From: Acidobacteriota bacterium
GTDB lineage: Bacteria > Acidobacteriota > Holophagae > Holophagales > Holophagaceae
Length of the DNA: 64,000 nt
Direction: 5' to 3'
NCBI GenBank assembly: GCA_016192145.1
Contig: JACPUT010000008.1
Span: 124,001-188,000, forward strand
Shown here: positions 57,922 through 64,000 of the stretch, one piece after another
How the letters are laid out: each line of letters starts with the position of its first letter
Position numbering within the stretch: position 1 is the first letter of the stretch
Translations under genes and position numbers: made by a program
Notes under the pieces: generated by a model
Database searches by the model: none
Told to the model about the DNA's origin: nothing
Seen by the model: only the letters and a program-made list of their open reading frames with translations

Positions 57922-59382
57922 CTACCGATTCCGGATCTGCTCCGCCCGCTTGGCCCTCGCCTCCGGCGTGACCACCCGGCCGAGCCGTTCCTCTTCCCGG
58001 AAGACCTCCTCGGGATCCCGGGGCAGCCCATCCACGGTGGCCTTGAGGCCCTTCCGCTCCCGGGCGGAATTGAGGAAGGGGTATGGCTCGCGGGCCAGCT
58101 CGGGGCTCTGGAGCAGGAAACGGAAGGTGAGCCAGCCGCCGGCGATGAAGTTGATCGCGAGCACCGCGAGGCCCGCCCGCTGCCAGGCGCGCATGCGGTC
58201 GTGGGTCAGGCGCATCCGCTGCCAGGCCACGCCGGCCCAGAGGCTGAATCCCATGATGGCGGCGGTGAGCAGGGCCGTGACGGCCCAGCCCTGGGTGTTC
58301 CAATCCCAGCCGGTGCGGCCGACCACGAACGACGTCATCAACACCCCGTAGATGAGGTTCAAGTGGAGCATGTAGAGGAGCAGGCTCTCGCGACCGGCGG
58401 CCTCCACGGGATTGGGGCCCGGCAGCTTGGGGCGCAAGGGGTCGAGCAGGCCCAGGAATGCGCCGCCCATGCAAATCCACCCGAGACGCTCGGCCACGGA
58501 GGGTAGGGTGGTGTTGTGGAAGGTGGTGAGCTCGCTCCAGGTGTAGCCGTTCAACATCCAGGTGCCGCCGGCGCTCTGCTTCCAGGTGCCCTCCCAGATC
58601 CAGCCGTGCTTCCGCAGGGAACCCCAGAGCATGAGGACGGCCCCCAGCCCGAGGAGGGATAGGAGGAAGCGGGCCTCGGTCCAGCGGGCCCGGGGTTGGC
58701 CGGGATCCCCCACGACTTCAGCCCGGAGGAACCGATAGGCCCCGCCCAGGAAGGCGCCGAAGCTCACGAAGGCCAGCCAGGGGAAGAGGGGGAAGAGCGC
58801 CTTGAGGCCGTGGTGGTCGTTGCCGTTGAGGAGGCCCCGCAGGGGCAGCCACACGCCCTCGCCCACGCCCTTGATCCAGAGGGTGGGACTCACGAGGGCC
58901 ACGAAGAGGGCCAGGGCCAGGGCCGCCAGGGTGAAGCGCCGGGCGGTGCCCAGGGTGCGGGCGATGGCCTGGAGGAGGAGGAGGCTGTAGACCGTGCACT
59001 GGAGCACGTCGATCTTGAAGAACTCGCGCATCTTGGCGGGGGTGCCCAGCACCGTCCACTCGGCCAGGGTGAGTCCCGGGGCGTGCAGCAGGTAGGCGCA
59101 GAGGAGGATGAAGCCCAGGCGCTTGGCCGTGTCGGGCCAGAAGGGGCGCAGGATGCCATCGATCTTGAAGGTGCTCAGCACGAGGGCGAAGCCCGCGCAC
59201 AAGAGGAAGCTCGGGGCCACGAGGCCGTTCACGTAATTCAGCCATTGGGGCCGCAGGTCCAGGCGCAGCCACGTGTTCACCACGTGGACCTCGATCATGA
59301 CGATGACGGCCAGGCCCCGGAGGAGGTCCACCCACTGGCAGCGGCGGGAGGGGCTGAGGTCGGTCCAGAGGCCGGAGGTCAT
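57922..59382 (-). CDS. Membrane acyltransferase-like protein (HGSNAT/DUF1624-like)
   Basis: 486 residues, about ten transmembrane helices. The N-terminus reads QWVDLLRGLAVIVMIEVHVVNTW, the start typical of acyltransferase-3/DUF1624 or HGSNAT-like proteins, with the catalytic-type His in the first helix. Possible transfer of acetyl groups across the membrane to a sugar; not provable here. The ATG at 59382 has AAGGA 5 nt upstream; the frame extends 70 codons further but without matching features. No Shine-Dalgarno supports those. Confidence 0.75.
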   Translation of the reverse strand: MTSGLWTDLSPSRRCQWVDLLRGLAVIVMIEVHVVNTWLRLDLRPQWLNYVNGLVAPSFLLCAGFALVLSTFKIDGILRPFWPDTAKRLGFILLCAYLLHAPGLTLAEWTVLGTPAKMREFFKIDVLQCTVYSLLLLQAIARTLGTARRFTLAALALALFVALVSPTLWIKGVGEGVWLPLRGLLNGNDHHGLKALFPLFPWLAFVSFGAFLGGAYRFLRAEVVGDPGQPRARWTEARFLLSLLGLGAVLMLWGSLRKHGWIWEGTWKQSAGGTWMLNGYTWSELTTFHNTTLPSVAERLGWICMGGAFLGLLDPLRPKLPGPNPVEAAGRESLLLYMLHLNLIYGVLMTSFVVGRTGWDWNTQGWAVTALLTAAIMGFSLWAGVAWQRMRLTHDRMRAWQRAGLAVLAINFIAGGWLTFRFLLQSPELAREPYPFLNSARERKGLKATVDGLPRDPEEVFREEERLGRVVTPEARAKRAEQIRNR

Positions 59383-59609
59383 GGGCATCCTTGGGAGAGA
59401 CGATAGTTTAGATGGCGGTTCCGAGGGCCCAAAGCTGTTTCGCGGCAAGGGATGGGGACCACGGGATCCTCCCACCCCTGTGCAGGCCCGCCCTGGATCG
59501 CCCCGGCAGGCCCCGCGCCTCGCCCCTGAAGGGTTCAAGGCCCATGACCGCCCTGTTACAGTGACTCCAGTCCAATTCCATATGTCCTGCAAGACCGGAG
59601 GCTCCTCCC

Positions 59610-61262
59610 ATGGGTGGTTTGTTCGTCAAAAAAGACCTGGCCCGGCTCATCGCCGACGCCAACGATCCCAATGCCGGTGAAGGTGGGCATGGGGGCGGCA
59701 CCTTTAAGCGCACTTTGGGTGCTGGCGGCCTGACGGCCCTGGGCATCGGCGCCATCATCGGAGCCGGCATCTTCTCTCTGACGGGTAACGCGGCGGCCTA
59801 CAACGCGGGTCCCGCCGTGGTCTTCAGCTTCATCATCGGCGGCATCCTCTGCGCCTTCGCCGGCCTCTGCTACGCCGAGATGGCGGCCATGATCCCGGTG
59901 AGCGGAAGCGCTTACGCATACTCCTACGCCACAATGGGCGAATTCGTGGCTTGGATCATCGGCTGGGATCTCATCCTCGAGTACGCATTTGGTGCCGTGA
60001 CGGTTTCCGCGTCCTGGTCCTCCTACCTGTATTCATGGCTCCACAAGACCATGCACATCCAGTTCAGCGACACGGTGATCCGCTTCACCAAAGGTCCCTG
60101 GGAAATGGTGGTTCTGAATGACGGAAGCAGTGTCCATGGTGTGTGGAACATTCCCGCGACCTTGATCGCATTGATCGTGTCGGCCATCCTCTTCCGCGGA
60201 ATGAAGGAAAGCGCGGTGGTGAACAACCTCATCGTGGTCACCAAGGTCACCATCGTCATCATCTTCATCGCTCTCGGCTGGGCGGTCGTCAGCAAGCAGC
60301 TCTGGATCGGTGATCCCACCGCCAGCGGAATCTCAAGCTTCATCCCAGTCCGTCAGGACGTGCTCCGCGGCACAGAAATGGTCAAGGGTTTCGGATGGCA
60401 AGGCGTAATCACCGGGGCAGGTGTCGTGTTCTTCGCCTTCATCGGGTTCGATGCAGTGAGTACCACGGCTCAGGAGTGCAAGAACCCTAAGCGGGATCTC
60501 CCCATCGGTATCCTCGCCTCCCTCGTGATCTGTACGATTCTCTACGTGTTGATCGCGCTGGTGCTGACGGGTGTCGTGCCCTTCAATCAGCTCGGTGTGG
60601 GTGATCCTGTCGCCGTGGGCATCGACCGCATCGTGGCTCTGCGTGGTTGGTCGATGCAGGCCCAACAGACCTTCACCTTCTTCATCAAGCTCGGAGCCCT
60701 AAGCGGTCTCACCAGCGTCATTCTCGTGATGATGATGGGCCAAACCCGCGTCTTCTACGCCATGAGCAAGGATGGCCTCCTGCCTTGGTTTGGGCAGCTG
60801 CACCCCAAGTTCGGGACCCCCCACATCGCGACCGTGCTCACAGGCCTCTTTGTGGCTCTTTGCGGTGGCTTGATGCCAATGCATCTAGTGGGCGAACTGG
60901 TGAGCATCGGCACACTGCTGGCCTTTGTTTTGGTTTGCATTGGTATCCCGCTGCTTCGCATCACCAGCCCGGAGATCGAGCGCCCTTTCAAAACTCCCCT
61001 CTACTGGTTTGTGGCGCCTGCGGGCGTGATTTCCTGCCTCTTTGTGATGTCATTCCTCCCGACCGACACTTGGATTCGATTGATCATCTGGTTGGAATTT
61101 GGCTTGGGGATCTACGCATTCTACGGATGGCGAAACAGTAAGACCTCCGATGGTTCCGCGGCACGCCAGAAGCCCCACATGGTCATCTTCATGGTTGCTC
61201 TGTTGGCCTTTATTCCTACCCTGATCTGGGCCATCAAGGTATTCGGCCACCACAAGGGCTGA
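59610..61262 (+). CDS. APC-family amino-acid permease (cationic amino-acid transporter type)
   Basis: 550 residues, about twelve helices. Landmarks: GIGAIIGAGIFSLTG near residue 50 and FFAFIGFDAVSTTAQECKNP, both typical of CAT/YfnA-like permeases. Substrate amino acid unknown. A GGAGG sits 9 nt before the ATG. GC content falls along the gene (28 of 60 in the 61081-61140 line, versus far higher in neighbours), and codons such as TTT, GTT and GGT are more frequent, which may mean a different origin. Followed immediately by a perfect hairpin. Confidence 0.9.
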   Translation: MGGLFVKKDLARLIADANDPNAGEGGHGGGTFKRTLGAGGLTALGIGAIIGAGIFSLTGNAAAYNAGPAVVFSFIIGGILCAFAGLCYAEMAAMIPVSGSAYAYSYATMGEFVAWIIGWDLILEYAFGAVTVSASWSSYLYSWLHKTMHIQFSDTVIRFTKGPWEMVVLNDGSSVHGVWNIPATLIALIVSAILFRGMKESAVVNNLIVVTKVTIVIIFIALGWAVVSKQLWIGDPTASGISSFIPVRQDVLRGTEMVKGFGWQGVITGAGVVFFAFIGFDAVSTTAQECKNPKRDLPIGILASLVICTILYVLIALVLTGVVPFNQLGVGDPVAVGIDRIVALRGWSMQAQQTFTFFIKLGALSGLTSVILVMMMGQTRVFYAMSKDGLLPWFGQLHPKFGTPHIATVLTGLFVALCGGLMPMHLVGELVSIGTLLAFVLVCIGIPLLRITSPEIERPFKTPLYWFVAPAGVISCLFVMSFLPTDTWIRLIIWLEFGLGIYAFYGWRNSKTSDGSAARQKPHMVIFMVALLAFIPTLIWAIKVFGHHKG

Positions 61263-61264
61263 AG

Positions 61265-61960
61265 GTGATCGGCTTCAAAAAGCTCCCCGGCCTTGCCGGG
61301 GAGCTTTTTGTCTGCCGGGGCTGCCTCCACCCCGCGGGCGCGGGTGGCGAAGCGGGGCTCTGCGCCCGGTGCTGGGAGGGGTTGGTCCCCTTGGATCCCG
61401 ATCGCTGCCCCCGCTGCGCGGTGCCCCATCTGGAAAACGCCTGCCCGGATCCCGTGGCCTGGGAGCATGGGGATGCCCTTTGGGACTATCACGGCGGCCG
61501 CCCGCCCCTGGGGGCGCTCCTCCTGCCGGGGCTGAAGCAGGGCGATCTGGGGTGGCGGGCGGCGCTGCTGCGGCGGGCGGGGGTGGCTCCGTTGCCGGAT
61601 TGGCTGGGGGATTGTGAGGGCTGCGTGCCCGTGCCCACTCATCCCTGGCGCCGTTGGCGCAGGGGCTTCGATATTGCCCGGGACGTGGCGGAGCTGATTT
61701 CACGCCGGACGGGGCTGCCGGTGCTGCTTCCGTTGCGCAAGGCCTGGCGGGCGCCCTCCCAGGCGGAGCGCAGTGAGGGCGCCCGGCGCCGGTTACCGAA
61801 GAAGGCCTTCCGGCTCCTGGATTCGGCGGATGTCTCCGGCAAGCGTCTGCTGCTGGTCGACGATGTCTGGACCACGGGTACGAGCCTGCTGCGGTGCGCC
61901 CAGGCCCTGCAGGCGGGTGGGGCCACCGTGGGGGCGTTCACCCTGTTCCGGGCCACCTGA
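61265..61960 (+). CDS. comF: ComF family phosphoribosyltransferase-like protein
   Basis: 231 residues. An N-terminal zinc-ribbon-like region (CRGC ... CARC ... CPRC) is followed by a PRTase fold with the PRPP loop LLLVDDVWTTGTSL near residue 200. ComF proteins support DNA uptake and are also found as GntX-like factors. The GTG at 61265 is 2 nt after the permease stop. A perfect terminator-type hairpin (61276-61310) lies inside its first 15 codons; residues from CRGC on are family-typical, so the start may be downstream, though no better start codon was found. Confidence 0.85.
   Translation: MIGFKKLPGLAGELFVCRGCLHPAGAGGEAGLCARCWEGLVPLDPDRCPRCAVPHLENACPDPVAWEHGDALWDYHGGRPPLGALLLPGLKQGDLGWRAALLRRAGVAPLPDWLGDCEGCVPVPTHPWRRWRRGFDIARDVAELISRRTGLPVLLPLRKAWRAPSQAERSEGARRRLPKKAFRLLDSADVSGKRLLLVDDVWTTGTSLLRCAQALQAGGATVGAFTLFRAT
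61276..61310 (+). terminator. Perfect hairpin with T-run at the permease/comF junction
   Basis: CAAAAAGCTCCCCGGC (61276-61291) pairs with all 16 bases of 61295-61310 around CTT and ends in TTTTTG. It is the likely terminator of the permease gene, but it overlaps the 5' end of the comF frame. It is similar in style to the hairpin at 4584-4614. Confidence 0.85.
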
Positions 61961-61974
61961 GGGCGCCTACTGGG

Positions 61975-62490
61975 TCAGGCATAATTCCGGGCGAAGAGGA
62001 GATCCGGGGGCTCCCCCTCGTAGAGCGAAGCGAACCCTTCGCGGTGCAGGCCCAGCCGCTCCAGTAGCGAGATGGAGGGCCCATTGTGGGGCTTGGTCAC
62101 GCCGAGGATCCGGTTCAAACCCAGCTTGCCGTGGCCCCAGGCCATGCAGGCCGCGGCCGCTTCGAAGGCGTAGCCGGATCCCCACCAGGCCGGTAGGAGG
62201 GCGAAGCCGATATCGGGATCCTCCAGAACCCCCGGCCGCCGCAGCAGCCCGCAGATCCCGATGGAGGTCCCGCTTTCCCGATGCCCCACATGCAATAGGC
62301 CGTGGCCGTGCCGGGCGTAGCTGTCCAGGGGGCCGGCCAGCAGGTAGGTGCGCGCGCTTTCGAGATCCCGCACGCCCTTGTCCCCGATGTATTCCAGGAA
62401 GGAAGGCTCATTGAGGAGCCCGAGGATGAAGGGGGCGTCCTCCAGGGCGAGGGGGCGTAGGCTCAGGCGTTCGGTTTCGAGAGGTTCCAT
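61975..62490 (-). CDS. GNAT acetyltransferase (RimJ/RimL type)
   Basis: About 171 residues. It begins METERL-like (MEPLETERLSLRPLALED), with the typical WGSGYAFEAAAACMAWGHGKLGLNRILGVTKPHN acetyl-CoA region near residues 105-140 and SISLLERLGL. Probably acetylates the N-terminus or a side chain of a protein; target unknown. The ATG 62490 has GGAG 4 nt upstream, preferable to a TTG eight codons earlier. Confidence 0.87.
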   Translation of the reverse strand: MEPLETERLSLRPLALEDAPFILGLLNEPSFLEYIGDKGVRDLESARTYLLAGPLDSYARHGHGLLHVGHRESGTSIGICGLLRRPGVLEDPDIGFALLPAWWGSGYAFEAAAACMAWGHGKLGLNRILGVTKPHNGPSISLLERLGLHREGFASLYEGEPPDLLFARNYA

Positions 62491-62531
62491 GGATCTCCAG
62501 GTCAGGGGGCTCAAATCGAGGGAGGAAAGGC

Positions 62532-62579
62532 GCCAAAATGGCGATCAAGGCTTGCGCGAAAAAAAGACGAACGTAGATT
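62532..62579 (+). promoter_or_regulatory. Palindrome and candidate promoter upstream of intI
   Basis: CGCCAAAATGGCG (62532-62544) is a perfect 5-3-5 palindrome. Downstream, TTGCGC (62552-62557) and TAGATT (62574-62579) form a promoter with a 16-nt spacer whose start would fall at the intI ATG (62587); no Shine-Dalgarno is seen, so a leaderless message is possible. No LexA-type CTGT...ACAG box was found. Confidence 0.35.
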
Positions 62580-62586
62580 GATTCCC

Positions 62587-63627
62587 ATGGACACCCCGGA
62601 TCAAGGTCAGAGGCCGACGCCGCGCCTGCTCGACAGCTTGCGGCAGGAGCTGCGGCTCCGCCATTACAGCTTGCGCACGGAAGGGGCCTATGTGGACTGG
62701 GTGCGGCGGTTCGTGAAGTTCCATGAGCTCCGGCATCCCCGCGACATGGGCGGGGGGGAGGTGGAGGCCTTTCTTTCGCACCTCGCCTCGGAGCGCAAGG
62801 TCTCCAGCTCCACGCAAAATCAGGCCAAGGCGGCCCTGCTCTTCCTTTTCAAGCATGTGGTGAAGGTGGACCTGCCCTGGCTGCAAACGGTGGTTCAAGC
62901 CAAGGGGCCCAAACGCCTGCCGGTGGTGCTCAGCCCGGGTGAAGTGCGCAAACTGCTCGATCAGCTGGATGGCACCATGGGCTTGGTGGCGCAGATGCTC
63001 TTCGGCACGGGCATGCGGCTCATGGAGGTGCTGCGCCTGCGGGTGAAGGATCTGGAGTTCGACCGCCTCGAGGTGGTGGTGCGGCAGGGCAAGGGCGGCA
63101 AGGACCGGGTGACCATGCTCCCCGAGGTGCTCGTGGGGCCCCTCACGGCCCACTTGGCGAAGGTGAGAGCGCTCCACGCGCGGGATCTGGAGCAGGGCTT
63201 CGGTGAGGTGTGGATGCCCGATGCGCTGGAGGCCAAGTTCCGCCACGCGGCGAAGGCCTGGGGGTGGCAGTGGGTATTCCCCTCGACGCTGCGCTCCCCG
63301 GATCCCCGCTCCGGCAAGGTGCGCCGGCATCACCTCTATCCGGAGAGCGTGCAGCGGGCGGTGCGGGAGGCCGCCCGGGCGGCGGAACTGGCCAAGCTGG
63401 TGACGCCCCACGCCCTGCGCCACTCCTTCGCCACCCACCTGCTGGCCTCCGGCCACGATATCCGCACGGTGCAGGAGCTGCTGGGGCACAAGGATGTGGA
63501 GACCACCATGATCTACACCCACGTGTTGAACCGGGGAGGCCGTGGCGTGCCGAGCCCGCTGGACATGGTGAAGGAGGATTCGGGACGCGGCGCCTATTCG
63601 GCCAAGGGCGGGGCGGGGGCGGCTTGA
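62587..63627 (+). CDS. intI: Integron integrase (IntI-type tyrosine recombinase)
   Basis: 346 residues. Catalytic residues of tyrosine recombinases are all present: R144 (GTGMRLMEVLRLRVKD), Lys in GKGGKDR, H275 and R278 (TPHALRHSF), H301 (LLGHKD) and Y310 (YTHV). The extra patch that defines IntI proteins is visible (EAKFRHAAKAWGWQWVFPS, about 215-233). From memory it resembles class-1-like IntI over this patch. Such enzymes recombine cassettes at attI/attC. No attC array or attI site was recognised inside the window. The next gene is convergent and overlaps its 3' end by 34 bp. Confidence 0.92.
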   Translation: MDTPDQGQRPTPRLLDSLRQELRLRHYSLRTEGAYVDWVRRFVKFHELRHPRDMGGGEVEAFLSHLASERKVSSSTQNQAKAALLFLFKHVVKVDLPWLQTVVQAKGPKRLPVVLSPGEVRKLLDQLDGTMGLVAQMLFGTGMRLMEVLRLRVKDLEFDRLEVVVRQGKGGKDRVTMLPEVLVGPLTAHLAKVRALHARDLEQGFGEVWMPDALEAKFRHAAKAWGWQWVFPSTLRSPDPRSGKVRRHHLYPESVQRAVREAARAAELAKLVTPHALRHSFATHLLASGHDIRTVQELLGHKDVETTMIYTHVLNRGGRGVPSPLDMVKEDSGRGAYSAKGGAGAA

Positions 63628-64000
63628 AGCGGCGCATCGGGGTGGGTGGAGGCGGGATACCTGAAGTGGCCCGTCAACGTGTAGACGAAGAGGCGATCCT
63701 GCTCCTGCGTGCCCCAACCGATGTTGTGGATTATCAAGGGGGTGCCGTTCGCGGTGCGGCGGTCCGAGATGAGCCCCGTGTGCGGCACTCCTGAGGCGAG
63801 CCGCCAGGTGACGACGTCTCCGGGAAGGTAGGCCTTGGGATCGCGACTTGGCGGCAAGGTGCGCCCATGGCGCATGAAAAAGGTGGCGAGGTTGGGCACC
63901 CGGCGGTGATCGATGTTCCGGTCGGGGGCCTTCAGGCCCCAGCTCTTGGGATAGGCATCCCAGGCGCGCCTCATGTCCTCATGCACGAGTTTCTGGAGGT
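63594..64000 (-). CDS. DUF1287-domain protein (5' partial)
   Basis: At least 135 residues; the frame is open to the right edge (LQKLVHEDMRRAWDAYPKSW...), so the start lies outside. Residues YPKSWGLKAPDRNIDHRRVPNL ... PGDVVTWRLASGVPHTGL, with a His near PLIIHNIGWG, match DUF1287, an NlpC/P60-like amidase-related domain. It could cut peptidoglycan or another amide, but no catalytic proof is visible. Its 3' end overlaps the intI 3' end antisense. Confidence 0.78.
   Translation of the reverse strand, partial: LQKLVHEDMRRAWDAYPKSWGLKAPDRNIDHRRVPNLATFFMRHGRTLPPSRDPKAYLPGDVVTWRLASGVPHTGLISDRRTANGTPLIIHNIGWGTQEQDRLFVYTLTGHFRYPASTHPDAPLQAAPAPPLAE

Noticed and set aside
62490-62590. attI site or LexA box upstream of intI
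   Set aside because: No GTTRRRY core with the right context and no CTGT-N8-ACAG palindrome were found in the 100 nt checked.

Overview
The window is a GC-rich, gene-dense bacterial chromosome segment. Its multihaem c-type cytochrome genes, including a Geobacter-style CxxxxCH/CxxCH lipoprotein, its beta-barrel and P460-like neighbours, and the overall gene mix suggest a Holophaga/Geothrix-like acidobacterium. That placement is inference from gene content, not a phylogenetic result. No rRNA, tRNA, CRISPR array or insertion sequence was seen.

Layout. 1-2.8 kb: a Ser/Thr kinase fused to a beta-helix domain (cut by the left edge) and a PilZ-type protein. 3-6.7 kb: ychF, two small biotinyl-domain proteins (one without the biotin lysine), an AUH-like enoyl-CoA hydratase and a cation-diffusion facilitator. 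6.7-9.8 kb: a response regulator/PAS histidine kinase pair and an SPFH-SHOCT protein. 10-16 kb: an M28 peptidase, a PepSY-like protein, an ArnA-type formyltransferase, two TPR proteins and a cold-shock protein. 16-18.8 kb: acyl-CoA dehydrogenase and alanine dehydrogenase. 19-24.6 kb: a cytochrome locus on the plus strand (multihaem lipoprotein, monohaem cytochrome, outer-membrane barrel, DUF2231/P460-like membrane cytochrome, OB-fold lipoprotein), probably for periplasmic or outer-surface electron transfer. 25.4-29.1 kb: an iron-uptake operon (tonB, siderophore receptor, PepSY membrane protein) behind a Fur-like box. 29-36 kb: tandem MFS paralogues, an HtrA protease and surface or envelope proteins.

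36-49.5 kb is the branched-chain amino-acid block, read leftward: leuA-leuC-leuD-leuB, then an ilv leader peptide with a transcription attenuator, then ilvD-ilvB-ilvN-ilvC-ilvE-ilvA, with a divergent LysR-type regulator next to leuA. 49.5-56.5 kb: a propeller protein, two MacB-like permease/HlyD-like adaptor pairs without an ATPase, and a Yip1-like protein. 56.6-64 kb: a CNNM/CorC protein, an acyltransferase-like membrane protein, an amino-acid permease, comF, a GNAT acetyltransferase, an integron-type integrase and a DUF1287 gene cut by the right edge.

The most unusual signal is a family of intergenic palindromes whose arms are made of short tandem repeats (units of 7-10 nt). Six occupy six of the gene junctions of the leu-ilv block. 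Each starts 2-18 nt after the stop codon of one gene and ends about 25-41 nt before the next start. A seventh at ychF/pilZ has one arm expanded into fourteen 7-nt units, one looser member lies before the SPFH gene, and a possible half-arm lies at 57903-57918. Four of them fall into two size classes with identical loop lengths (48 and 53 nt) but mostly unlike loop sequences.
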